Shown: positions 1 to 7,387, counted from the first letter of the stretch. The stretch is 18,889 bases of DNA from JBOGJI01 sp050747865 (GCA_050747865.1 JBOGJI010000039.1:1-18889), one strand, 5' to 3'. A program made the numbers and translations. The notes: generated by a model not told the origin, from the sequence alone.

Positions 1-287
1 ATCAGGGTGCCCCAGCGGCCGGTGCGCAGGTCGAAGAACGCGTGCCCCGGGTCGACGCGCAGACCGCTCAGCTCGGGACCGAGCTTGCGCGCGATGTGCA
101 CCGGCAGCTCGGCCAGCGGTCGGAAGATGTTCTCGTACCACAGGTTCGGGTGTCGAAACTCGTGCTTTCGCAGGGGCTCGTCCTGCGGCACCACCACCGC
201 AGAACTCGGGGCGACCGCCAGACCGGCCATCGCCGCGAGCAACACCGCAATCGTTACGCCGCACCACCGATTCCACGTCTCTCGCAT
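1..287 (-). CDS. Secreted protein of unknown function (3' end outside window)
   Basis: The reading frame is open from an ATG at 287 to the window edge, giving 95 visible residues. Residues 1 to about 30 form a signal peptide: a short basic start (MRETWNRWCG), a hydrophobic core (VTIAVLLAAMAGLAVA) and a small-residue region before SSAVVVPQ. The start is supported by a GGGGAGA ribosome binding site about nine bases upstream. The mature part contains HPNLWYENIFRPLAEL and DPGHAFFDLRTGRWGTL; I do not recognise the family. Export to the periplasm or outside is likely. A CRP-type palindrome lies about 143 bases upstream of the start. Confidence 0.65.
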   Translation of the reverse strand, partial: MRETWNRWCGVTIAVLLAAMAGLAVAPSSAVVVPQDEPLRKHEFRHPNLWYENIFRPLAELPVHIARKLGPELSGLRVDPGHAFFDLRTGRWGTL

Positions 288-429
288 GACTCGCTTCTCC
301 CCCTGCTTGAGTCGTCGGACCCCCGGCACTTATGGACACATTGATACCGTTCCCGTCAGGCGTGATTCCCCCGCCCGTCCGGGCTCGGCTCGTTGCTGCT
401 ATCGAATCGCAATGACATCACCAAGATGC

Positions 430-445
430 TGTGACCGCGGTCACA
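430..445. promoter_or_regulatory. Perfect CRP/FNR-family operator palindrome
   Basis: TGTGACCGCGGTCACA is an exact 16-bp palindrome and matches the classical CRP consensus TGTGA-N6-TCACA with no mismatch. It lies in the intergenic region 143 bases upstream of the minus-strand ATG at 287. A CRP/FNR-family regulator probably binds here. Which gene it controls is inferred from position only. Confidence 0.55.
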
Positions 446-677
446 CCTCGGCCCCGAGATCCGGATGCCGGACCTCGTGCCGCCTCGACGGAGCTCCCTC
501 CGTCGGCTCGACTGCGCAATGTGTTACGGCGACGAAACTCGCCGAGAGGCCTGTGAGACGGTCACCGCGAACCAAAGTTCTCCCCTCCTCCGGTCGTAGC
601 GTGAGCCGGCGCCCACGCTTGGTCTACTCTGGTGATCCCCCCGCTGCGGATGGCGTGGAAAGCCTAGCGGAGCCGCG

Positions 678-707
678 GTTATAACACATCCGTATTTCGC
701 ATGCAAA
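678..707 (-). promoter_or_regulatory. Possible sigma-70 promoter, minus strand
   Basis: On the minus strand TTTGCA (707-702) and TATAAC (683-678) are separated by 18 bases. They match the consensus at 4/6 and 5/6 positions. It would read toward the partial gene at 1-287. The GTTATAAC sequence is itself palindromic, so a plus-strand reading is also possible. Confidence 0.3.
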
Positions 708-778
708 CCACGTATCGATTCGTCACTGGGACACGGAACCCTACGGCCAGGTGTGGGTCACGTCTTGGGGTGCTGTTC

Positions 779-1693
779 TCAGGGCCTGGGCACAGAGGAA
801 GTCGTGAGGAACTGCTCGACCAGCCGTGCCGTCAGCGCGGGATCGTGCGGTTCGCTCGCCGCCGCGACGACTTCGCCGAGATAGTCCCCGTGTCCGCCGG
901 GCACAATCAGCAGCCGTGCGTCGGGAATCAGGTGTGTCAGCTCGAGCGCGTGCTCGGGCTTCACGACGTCCCTGTCCCCGAGCACGATCAGGGTGGCGGC
1001 GCGGATCGAGCGGACGGAGTCATCCGGTACGTCCCGGAAGCTGCGGATGCGGGCGAGATCCTTGTCGTGCATCGCCTTCAGCTTCTGTACGTTCGGGCTC
1101 ACTCTCAAGAACGCGTCCTTCAGAGGTTGGGGCATGGACGAGAAGTCCGCTTGCGCGATGAAATCCCAGAGCTGGGGGTGCGCGCCGTCTCTCTTGGTAA
1201 ATGACGAGGCGAAGACCAGCTTGCGCACGAGCTCGGGGTGCCGTATGGCGACCTGCAGCGCCACGCTGGCGCCGTTGCTGAAACCGAAGAGGTCCGCCCG
1301 TTCGACCTCGAGGTGCCGCAGCAGCGCCGCGACGTCGGCGGCGGAGGTCTCGAAGCGCACCGGCTGGTCGCGGTCGGTGGTACGGCCGTGCCCCTGCTCT
1401 TCGAGCGCGATCACGCGGCGATCCTCTGCGAGGAACGGGAGTATCTCGCCGAACGTCGACTCGATCGTCGATCCGCCGCCGTGGAGAAGGACGAGGGGGA
1501 TGCCGTCCTCCTGTCCGTGGACCTCGTAGTACATGCTGATGCCGTTCACGGGAGCGTGTCCGCTGGCGACAGGTTCTTGCGAAGCCTTTTGGGTCGCGTC
1601 CCCTCCAGCCGTGACATCGCGAGCCACCGCGGCGCGACCGGTGGACAGGGCCACCGCGCAGAGAAGGAGAAGGGTCATGCCACACATGGTCAT
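779..1693 (-). CDS. Exported alpha/beta-fold hydrolase
   Basis: This 304-residue protein has an N-terminal hydrophobic signal (MTMCGMTLLLLCAVALSTGRAAVA) followed by an alpha/beta-hydrolase fold. The oxyanion-hole motif is LVLLHGGGS near residue 71. The nucleophile elbow GFSNG gives Ser139, the acid is in GDRD (Asp240/Asp242), and the catalytic histidine is in PGGHGD (His268). The triad is therefore complete. The substrate cannot be told; epoxide, ester or lactone hydrolysis are all possible. The frame extends 56 codons upstream, but those overlap the preceding gene. I chose the ATG at 1693 because GGGAG lies just before it, a signal peptide starts there, and it overlaps the stop of the SRPBCC gene (ATGA). 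The overlap indicates translational coupling. Confidence 0.88.
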   Translation of the reverse strand: MTMCGMTLLLLCAVALSTGRAAVARDVTAGGDATQKASQEPVASGHAPVNGISMYYEVHGQEDGIPLVLLHGGGSTIESTFGEILPFLAEDRRVIALEEQGHGRTTDRDQPVRFETSAADVAALLRHLEVERADLFGFSNGASVALQVAIRHPELVRKLVFASSFTKRDGAHPQLWDFIAQADFSSMPQPLKDAFLRVSPNVQKLKAMHDKDLARIRSFRDVPDDSVRSIRAATLIVLGDRDVVKPEHALELTHLIPDARLLIVPGGHGDYLGEVVAAASEPHDPALTARLVEQFLTTSSVPRP

Positions 1694-2205
1694 TCGCTCC
1701 CGCCGGCCACCAGTCGGCTCAGTCGATCGAACATCTCCATCCAGCTCGGGTGGGCGCCGGTGCGCTTGGCCAGGGCCTCGCTGACGCTCTGTTCCAGCGT
1801 CACCAGCGTCCGCGCACCGCGCTCGTCGAACCTCACGTGCACTACCGTCTCGGCGGGCCACGCGGGGTCATGTCCCTGACTCTCCGGGGTCGCCGGCTGT
1901 CCGGCGGCATCCGCGATCACGGAGGTGAAGACGATCCGTTCCGGTCGGACGACTTCGATATACGACCCGATCGTCCAGCAGTCACCGAACGCGGGATTAC
2001 GAACGCACCAGTGGTAGCCGCCGCCCGTCCGTGCGTCCAGGCGCGCGATGTGCAGCGTGCAGCCATGCGGGGCGAACCATCGCTCGAGCAGGTCCCGCCG
2101 TACCCAAGCGTCGAAGACGCGCTCGCGCGGGGAATCGAAGGTTTCTTGGATCCTGACCGGCGGCTCGGACTCGACGTCGAGCGCCCGTGAGGCGTCGTGG
2201 ATCAT
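1690..2205 (-). CDS. AHSA1/SRPBCC-domain protein
   Basis: This 171-residue protein has the activator-of-Hsp90-ATPase-like (SRPBCC/START) fold. The opening strand is RIQETFDSPRERVFDAWVR, followed by the family hallmark LLERWFAPHGCT, GGGYHWCVR, a strand ERIVFTSV, and a C-terminal helix HPSWMEMFDRLSRLV. Such domains form a hydrophobic cavity; the ligand is unknown. Genes of this type commonly sit directly behind an ArsR regulator, as here. I chose the ATG at 2205 because GGGGAGG lies six bases upstream. An alternative ATG at 2226 overlaps the ArsR stop (ATGA) and would add seven residues. The gene ends in an ATGA overlap with the hydrolase, so the three form one operon. Confidence 0.87.
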   Translation of the reverse strand: MIHDASRALDVESEPPVRIQETFDSPRERVFDAWVRRDLLERWFAPHGCTLHIARLDARTGGGYHWCVRNPAFGDCWTIGSYIEVVRPERIVFTSVIADAAGQPATPESQGHDPAWPAETVVHVRFDERGARTLVTLEQSVSEALAKRTGAHPSWMEMFDRLSRLVAGGSE

Positions 2206-2222
2206 CGTTTGCCTCCCCGTCG

Positions 2223-2483
2223 TCATTCGGGTTTGTCTTCCTGCTGCTGCAGCAACCTGCGGAGGCGACCGAACGCCCCCTCCCAGTGGCGTCGGTAGTC
2301 CTCGACCCAATCCGCCACCTCGCGCAGCGGTACGGGATCGAGCTCGCAGATGTGCTTGCGTCCCTCGCGTCGCTTGCGCACCAGCCGCGCCCGCTCGAGG
2401 CAGGCCAAGTGCTTGGACACGGCCTGCTGCGACATCCGAAACGGCTGCGCCAGCTCCGCCACCGAGGCCGGACCGGTCTTCAA
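2223..2483 (-). CDS. ArsR-family winged-helix regulator, N-terminus damaged
   Basis: The 86 residues carry the ArsR helix-turn-helix: VAELAQPFRMSQQAVSKHLACLERARLVRKRREGRKHICEL. The C-terminal helix WVEDYRRHWEGAFGRLRRLLQQ is typical of the subgroup paired with AHSA1 proteins, which usually autoregulates its operon. Only a TTG start at 2483 is available. In the same frame upstream, bases 2531-2484 still encode the family's first helix (ALSDPTRRAIVAR), but a TAA at 2532-2534 blocks any normal start. About 20 expected N-terminal residues are missing. Either translation starts at TTG or another non-standard codon, or a frameshift near 2520-2545 has broken the gene. It ends in an ATGA overlap with the 2226 ATG. 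Confidence 0.7.
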   Translation of the reverse strand: MKTGPASVAELAQPFRMSQQAVSKHLACLERARLVRKRREGRKHICELDPVPLREVADWVEDYRRHWEGAFGRLRRLLQQQEDKPE

Positions 2484-2577
2484 CCTGGCGACAATGGCCC
2501 GCCGCGTGGGGTCGGAGAGGGCCGCGGGCGCTTAGCCGTCGCGTCGGCCGCTTGATCCTCGAGTCGTTCACCCGCGG

Positions 2578-3777
2578 TCAGAAGCGGAGGCGGAGGCCGA
2601 GGGTCGCGGAGACACCTCCAAGGTCGAAATCCGCCGCGAGGGATTCCGCCGGATCCGGGAGAGCGATGGTGACCTCGCCCGTCGCGCGGCTGAACATTCC
2701 CAACGCCCCGATCCCGAACACGTCGGAGAAGAAGTAGGCGAGATCGGCCCCCACATGCCCCCCCACCACGGTCTCCTCTTGGGTGCTGAACTCGACGCGC
2801 TGAATCTCCATGCGAGGAGGATTCACCGGGAATCGCGAGACGACCACGCTCCACAGCGGCAGCTCGCTGCGGAACAGGCTCGGGCCGAGGAAGAGGCGGA
2901 TCCGCCACTGCTCCGCGGTCGGCGGCGCGTAGACGACGTGGAGGTGCACGGCGGTCTCCTCGCGGTCGGGGCCGGGAGTCGCGATGCCGTCCGCGACGAT
3001 GGCCATGGGGAGCATGCTATGGGGCCGCGAGACCTGCAAGTCGAGATCCACCGCGTACGTCGCCCGCGTGTGACTCACTCCGGCACCAATGCCGCCGCCC
3101 GCGGCCAGCGCCCGCAGGAACCCTCCCGCAACGCCGAACGTCAGATCGCGGTCGTACTGGTAGTCCGAATCCGCGCGACTGCCGGGAACCACCCTGGGTG
3201 GGCTCCCCTGGGTGACCGGGCCGCTGTACGTGAGGCGGTCGACGGCCGGCGCCGTGTAGCCGATGTTGAAGTCGAGGTAGCCGGTGAGCCGCTTGCTGCC
3301 GGGGGTGGCTCGGTCTGCCTCACGGGCCATCTGCTCCCCTTCTGCTTCGCGAGCGGCGAGCTCGGCCTCGCGGCGCTCGCGCTGCGCCTCCAGCTCGGCC
3401 GCACGAGCCGCGGCCTCGCGCTCCGCAGCCTCACGGGCCGCCGCCTCGCGCTCCGCGGCTTCACGGGCCTCGGCCTCGCGGAGATCGTCCTCCGCCTCCA
3501 CCTCGGACACCGCGACGCTGCCGAGCACGGTGTGGTGGAGACAGCCCTCGATGCCGGTCGCGAGGTGACGCACGCGGTACCAGTCGCCTTCGCTCGCCAG
3601 GACCTCGACCTCCGCGCCTTCGAGGAGCGTGGCCATGACGTCGGCGTCCAGCGAGCAGGTAGCGCGGAAGTTGGCGCGCGCGACGCTGACCTGGGCAGTC
3701 CCCTGTGCGGGTGCCTGCGCCAGGCTCGCCGCTGCCGGCAGCCCGGCAAAGACCAGGATCAGGCTGCGGAACTGCAT
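2578..3777 (-). CDS. Outer-membrane beta-barrel protein with SH3-like and coiled-coil segments
   Basis: This 399-residue protein has a clear signal peptide (MQFRSLILVFAGLPAAASLAQA). Residues about 28-88 resemble a bacterial SH3 domain (VSVARANFR, LLEGAEVEVL, GDWYRVR, GIEGCLHH). Residues about 95-155 are almost only Glu, Ala and Arg in ten-residue repeats and should form a charged coiled coil. From about residue 163 (RLTGYLDFNIGY) alternating strands run to a terminal LGLRLRF; a C-terminal Phe is the usual signal for BAM-mediated barrel insertion. The inferred layout is a periplasmic SH3 and rod, possibly touching peptidoglycan, attached to a small barrel. The ATG at 3777 has GAGGAGG seven bases upstream; earlier in-frame starts lack this and would bury the signal peptide. 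Confidence 0.82.
   Translation of the reverse strand: MQFRSLILVFAGLPAAASLAQAPAQGTAQVSVARANFRATCSLDADVMATLLEGAEVEVLASEGDWYRVRHLATGIEGCLHHTVLGSVAVSEVEAEDDLREAEAREAAEREAAAREAAEREAAARAAELEAQRERREAELAAREAEGEQMAREADRATPGSKRLTGYLDFNIGYTAPAVDRLTYSGPVTQGSPPRVVPGSRADSDYQYDRDLTFGVAGGFLRALAAGGGIGAGVSHTRATYAVDLDLQVSRPHSMLPMAIVADGIATPGPDREETAVHLHVVYAPPTAEQWRIRLFLGPSLFRSELPLWSVVVSRFPVNPPRMEIQRVEFSTQEETVVGGHVGADLAYFFSDVFGIGALGMFSRATGEVTIALPDPAESLAADFDLGGVSATLGLRLRF
3413..3480. repeat. 30-bp tandem repeat inside the coiled-coil coding segment
   Basis: Two consecutive 30-base units (3413-3442 and 3443-3472), followed by the first 8 bases of a third, differ at only a few bases. They encode ten-residue units of the form EREAAAREAA on the minus strand. 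Copy number could change by slippage, altering rod length without a frameshift. Confidence 0.7.
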
Positions 3778-3890
3778 CGTAACTCCTCCTCTCGTGGACG
3801 GCTCTCCTCCCCACGCCGCACTATAGGACGCGCGCCGGTCGCCGACACTCCGCCGCGGCGTCCCGAACGGGGCTGGCGACGGGACGTGCG

Positions 3891-3977
3891 CCAGGCCAGG
3901 AACTGGGGGTCCGACCAGCTCCACAGCCGACGGACGTCCTGGTTCACGTCGACCGGCAGGGCGTTCCAGACGTACCC
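3891..3977 (-). pseudogene. Out-of-frame relic of the glycosyltransferase C-terminus
   Basis: In a frame different from the gene at 3944-5008, the minus strand encodes YVWNALPVDVN followed by RLWSWSDPQFLAW. The pattern RLWxWSDPQFL is how membrane proteins of the neighbouring gene's family typically end (recalled family knowledge). There is no stop right after it. The piece adjoins and overlaps the end of the truncated gene, so I read it as the separated C-terminus of that gene. Confidence 0.5.
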
Positions 3978-5008
3978 ACGGTCAACAGTTGCGCGCCGAC
4001 GATCGCCGTCGCCAGCACGACCCATCCCCGCGACCGCCGCGTGCGGCGATAGCGCCACAACAGCCACGCGACGCAGACGATCCACGGGCAGAAGACGAGC
4101 AATCCGCGGCTCGGGGAGACCAGGGTCCCCGCCAGCGCCTCGGCGAACCGCCAGCCTCCGGTCGCCATGGCGTGCCCGGTGAAATACGGCGGCAACATGG
4201 TGCCGTACGTGGCCTGGAAGCAGAGCCCGAAGATCACGGCCCAGAGAAGCGCCGAGACGGCGTAGCGCAGCACCGCTCGAGGCGAGAAGAGCAACAGGAA
4301 GACCCCGACGCCGGCCAGTACCAGGACACCGGTCGGCCGCACGAAGGCGCTCCATGCCGCGAGGGTGCCGAGCACGATGGCCGGAGGCGGTCGGCCGCGG
4401 GTCGCCGAGCGCAGGAGCAGCCAGATCGCCGCGGCCGCCAGCACGACCATCCAGTCATGGCTCCACAGACTTCGCGACAGGGTGCTCCAGGCGGGGGTCG
4501 CGAGCGCGGCCGCCAGACCGAACAGGAACGACACCGACAACTGCAGCAGCTCGCTCGCCATCAGGAACACGAGGACGATGAACGACGCCGTCAACAGGAA
4601 CGCGATGTGCCTCATCGCCCGCTGCTCGCTGACGGCGTCGTAGCGCCCCTGCGCGTCGAACGGTCCGTAGCCCAGTGGCCGCATCAGGGCGACCACGGGA
4701 GCCGAGAGCACGGCGGTGCCGGGAGGGTAGAACGGCACGAGGCGGCCGTCGATCTCCATGAGCTGGTACGGCAGGCCGTCCGGATCGCGCGGCAGTTTCA
4801 TTCCCGGATGCCGCTGGGGATCGAGCGGCCTCGGCAGATAGGACCCGACGTCGAGGCCCTGTCCATCGAGCAGCGCGACGCTCGCCAGCATCGTGTAGTG
4901 CGCGTCCGAGGTCATCGTGACCTCGGACTCCCGATAGATCAGGATGACCAGGAGGAAGAGCGCGGCGGCGGCTCCGCGGCGTCGCCACCTGGCGTGCGAT
5001 TCAAGCAT
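3944..5008 (-). CDS. Multi-spanning membrane protein, glycosyltransferase-like, C-terminally truncated
   Basis: The 354 residues form a polytopic membrane protein resembling the dolichyl-phosphate-mannose/ArnT-like (GT-C) group. An N-terminal membrane segment (AAAALFLLVILIY) precedes a large outer loop (SDAHYTMLASVALLDGQGLDVGSY, then YPPGTAVLSAPVVAL) and then about seven hydrophobic helices. The acidic pair early in the first loop, usual in GT-C enzymes, may be the TSDAH segment. The protein ends abruptly at LLTVGTSGTPCRST, whereas related proteins run about 130 residues further. Their expected final motif is found out of frame at 3891-3977, so an internal deletion has probably fused the ends in different frames. 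I use the ATG at 5008; a GTG at 5020 is possible. Function may be lost. Confidence 0.7.
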   Translation of the reverse strand: MLESHARWRRRGAAAALFLLVILIYRESEVTMTSDAHYTMLASVALLDGQGLDVGSYLPRPLDPQRHPGMKLPRDPDGLPYQLMEIDGRLVPFYPPGTAVLSAPVVALMRPLGYGPFDAQGRYDAVSEQRAMRHIAFLLTASFIVLVFLMASELLQLSVSFLFGLAAALATPAWSTLSRSLWSHDWMVVLAAAAIWLLLRSATRGRPPPAIVLGTLAAWSAFVRPTGVLVLAGVGVFLLLFSPRAVLRYAVSALLWAVIFGLCFQATYGTMLPPYFTGHAMATGGWRFAEALAGTLVSPSRGLLVFCPWIVCVAWLLWRYRRTRRSRGWVVLATAIVGAQLLTVGTSGTPCRST

Positions 5009-5075
5009 TCGGGGCGCCACAGGCGCCGCGACGCTACCACCTCGCCGGGATGATTCGACGCCACGTCGAGCGAGC

Positions 5076-5112
5076 CTCTATGGGGCACCTGCCCAACTCA
5101 TGGCCCATAGAG
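5076..5112 (-). terminator. Stem-loop overlapping the end of the FG-GAP gene
   Basis: CTCTATGGG (5076-5084) and CCCATAGAG (5104-5112) form a perfect 9-bp inverted repeat with a 19-base loop. On the minus strand the upstream arm is the codons of the final LYGP and the stop follows at once. There is no T-run, so this is a weak terminator or an RNA-stability hairpin rather than a classic intrinsic terminator. Confidence 0.4.
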
Positions 5113-7341
5113 CATCAGACCGAAAGTCCTGGTGACGAAGGCTGCCGTCTGGCCGCGAGTGACCGGGGCGCCGGGACAGTAGCTGCCGCCGCCGCAGCCC
5201 GACGTGACCTGCCGCGCCACTAGGTCCTCGATCCAGCCCGCGAACAGCGACGGACAAGGCACGTCTTCGAACAGCCCGCTGCATGCCGGCGGCACGTACG
5301 CCGGCCCCAGGAGCGTCTTGAGCAGGAACACCGCCATCTGATCGCGGCTCACCGAGGCGTTCGGACAGTAGTTTCCTTCGCCGCAGCCGACGGTCACGCC
5401 GCGCCGCGCCAGCTCCTCGACCCACGGGCAGGACGTGCTGTCGAACGGCACGTCGGCGAACGCCTCCTCGCCCTCGACGCAGGCCGGCGGCAGATAGTCG
5501 CCGCCCTCGGAGGCCTTGAGCAACAACACCGCCGTCTGGCCGCGGGTGTTGCTGCCCCCGGGGCAATATTCGGTGCCGGCGCAGCCGGCGGTCACTCCGT
5601 GATGCAGCAGGGTCTCGATGACGGTATAGAAGGCGCTTTGCCGCGGCACGTCCGTGAAGCTGTCCCCTATGTGCAGGCTCCAGGTCTTGCTCGTATCGTC
5701 GGAGAGCGTCTCCTCGAAGCTCGCCTCCCAGTGCGTGGCCGGGCGGTCGCCTTCGACGCCCAGCCGGTAGCAGACGCCGGTGTTGGCGCAGCTCCCGGTC
5801 TCGCCCGCGTCGATCAAGCCGTAGTCCGCTGAGTCCTGAACCGTCGTGTAGGTGGCTCCGGCCGGGCCGGTGAAATCCGTCGCGGTTCCAGCGAGGCTCG
5901 CGGGCTCGGTGCTGTCGTTGCGCCAACCGGGGGCGACCTCCACGACCTCTCCTGGCTCGAAGACGCCGTTGGCGTCGGAGCGCGCCGGCACGGGCTCGAC
6001 GTTCGGATCGCGGGAGCCCACGGAGAAGTCGACCGTCAACGCCGTCGCGGAGAAGGTCGTGCCCGCGTCCAAATCGAAGACGTAGGCCGCTCCCTGGTCC
6101 GGGGTGCCGGAGACGTCCGCAAGGGGAGATCCGATCACCGCCCGTCCACCCGCGATCGCGACCGTACCGAAGCCGGCACCCGCCTCCGACGCCGGAGGAT
6201 CCAGCCTTGCCGTCTGGCTCCAGGTCTCGCTCTCCTGCTCGCGCTCGAAGACGTACGCCACTCCCCGCGCCTCGTCGGCGGTCGGCGCGCCGATCAGGGC
6301 GGTATCGCCGTCGGACAGTGCGACGTGACTGGCGAAGAAGTCCTTGCTCGCGCCGTCGGGGATCGTGAGCTTGGCTCGCTCGGTCCACTCCCCCGTCTCG
6401 GCATCGCGGGTGAACACGTAGGCGGCTCCCTGCTCGATGTTGCCGCCGATGTCGACGCCGCGAGCCCCGATCAGCGCGACGTCGCCCGACAACGCGACAG
6501 CGGCGCCGAAGTCATCGGCGAAGGCGCCGTCGGACGCCACCAGGCGAGCCTGCCGGGTCCAGTTGCCCGCCGCGTCGCGCTCGAAGACGTGGACCGCACC
6601 TTGAATCGAGTTTTCACCGACGGCGGTGAACGGCTCGCCGACGAGAGCGGTTTGTCCCGACAGGGCGACCGCGGCACCGAACTCGTCGAACTCGTCCCCC
6701 TCGGGGTTGATGAGCTTGGCGACCTGCTCCCAGGCGCCGCTCGCCGGATCGCGCTCGAACAGGTAGGCCGTGCCGCGCAGGAAGTCTCCTTCCACGGTCG
6801 CGAACGGGGCGCCGGCGAGGGCGATGCCATCGGCCAGCGCCACCTCGATCCCCAGCTGGTCGAACGCCACGCCGTCGGAGGCGACGAGCTTGGCCTCTTC
6901 CGTCCATTCGCCGCTCGCGGGATCCGACACGAAGACGTACGCCGCACCCTGGCTGGCGTTGCCGTTCGGGTCCGCGTCCGGCGCCCCGATCAGTGCGGTG
7001 TTCCCCTCCAGGGCGACGCTGGTTCCGAAGCCGCAGATCTGCACCACGACGACGTCACAGACCACCGTGAGCTTCGCCTCCTCGATCCACGCCCCGCTCG
7101 TCGGCTCGCGTCGGTAGACGTAGGCAGCACCTTCGTCGGGCCGGCCGTCGATGTCGGCCAGGAAGGCGCCTACCAGCGCGGTGTCGCCGTACACGGCGAC
7201 GCGCCAACCGAAAAAATCGAAAGCGGCGCCGTCGGAGGCGAGCAATTCGGCCGACTGCCCGTTGCTCGGATTTGGAACAAGCACCATCGCGAGCCCCAGC
7301 AGGATCCGCACCACGGCGGCGGTCGAGGAAGGTCTGGTCAT
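5098..7341 (-). CDS. Secreted seven-bladed FG-GAP propeller protein with Cys-rich SLH-like C-terminus
   Basis: The 747-residue protein starts with a signal peptide (to about NGQSAE). Seven repeats follow from residue about 33 to 430, each of the form LVASDG-FGxxVALSGDxALIGA-GAAYVFxRD; these are FG-GAP-type blades giving a complete seven-bladed propeller. Blade 2 carries an unusual pair of cysteines (VVCD, QICG). Residues about 445-565 form a beta domain (NGVFEPGE, WRNDS, CANTGVCY, HWEASFEETL). Residues about 566-747 hold three SLH-like repeats (FxDVP, WIEDLVAR, GCGxGxYCP, SRDQMAVFLLKT) ending LYGP. The last two parts match the metalloprotease at 10164-13091 closely. A surface-displayed binding protein is likely. 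I chose the ATG at 7341; a GTG at 7350 is possible and neither has a strong ribosome site. CTCAGA direct repeats lie upstream. Confidence 0.87.
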   Translation of the reverse strand: MTRPSSTAAVVRILLGLAMVLVPNPSNGQSAELLASDGAAFDFFGWRVAVYGDTALVGAFLADIDGRPDEGAAYVYRREPTSGAWIEEAKLTVVCDVVVVQICGFGTSVALEGNTALIGAPDADPNGNASQGAAYVFVSDPASGEWTEEAKLVASDGVAFDQLGIEVALADGIALAGAPFATVEGDFLRGTAYLFERDPASGAWEQVAKLINPEGDEFDEFGAAVALSGQTALVGEPFTAVGENSIQGAVHVFERDAAGNWTRQARLVASDGAFADDFGAAVALSGDVALIGARGVDIGGNIEQGAAYVFTRDAETGEWTERAKLTIPDGASKDFFASHVALSDGDTALIGAPTADEARGVAYVFEREQESETWSQTARLDPPASEAGAGFGTVAIAGGRAVIGSPLADVSGTPDQGAAYVFDLDAGTTFSATALTVDFSVGSRDPNVEPVPARSDANGVFEPGEVVEVAPGWRNDSTEPASLAGTATDFTGPAGATYTTVQDSADYGLIDAGETGSCANTGVCYRLGVEGDRPATHWEASFEETLSDDTSKTWSLHIGDSFTDVPRQSAFYTVIETLLHHGVTAGCAGTEYCPGGSNTRGQTAVLLLKASEGGDYLPPACVEGEEAFADVPFDSTSCPWVEELARRGVTVGCGEGNYCPNASVSRDQMAVFLLKTLLGPAYVPPACSGLFEDVPCPSLFAGWIEDLVARQVTSGCGGGSYCPGAPVTRGQTAAFVTRTFGLMLYGP

Positions 7342-7356
7342 CGTCGGCACGCTAGG

Positions 7357-7382
7357 GCAATCCGCAATGGGCGTGCAATCCG
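7357..7382. repeat. GCAATCCG direct repeat, 18-bp period
   Basis: GCAATCCG occurs at 7357-7364 and 7375-7382, 18 bp apart, in the short leader of the FG-GAP gene. It may be part of the promoter or an operator. Nothing else ties it to a known factor. Confidence 0.4.
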
Positions 7383-7387
7383 ATGCC

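Larger units (their letters stand above)
288..778. other. Non-coding region between two minus-strand genes
   Basis: No reading frame here has a plausible protein sequence. Several open frames exist on both strands, but they are arginine- and proline-rich products of GC-rich DNA. The region is less GC-rich near 675-720. It holds a perfect 16-bp palindrome (430-445) and a possible minus-strand promoter (678-707). If that promoter is real, the transcript for the gene at 1-287 would have a leader of nearly 400 bases, long enough to hold regulatory RNA, but I see no recognised riboswitch. Confidence 0.6.

Noticed and set aside
7..684. 225-codon plus-strand open frame
   Set aside because: Low-complexity Arg/Ser/Pro sequence. 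It overlaps a convincing signal-peptide gene on the other strand and a non-coding region.
524..706. 60-codon minus-strand frame in the first intergenic region
   Set aside because: No ribosome site and no recognisable motif; it overlaps the candidate promoter.
3413..3480. 30-bp repeats considered as a CRISPR array
   Set aside because: Units are directly adjacent without spacers and encode the coiled-coil repeats in frame.
2755..4182. 475-codon plus-strand open frame
   Set aside because: Antisense to the barrel and glycosyltransferase-like genes. It shows no motif and has an Arg/Ala-rich composition caused by GC-rich codon positions.
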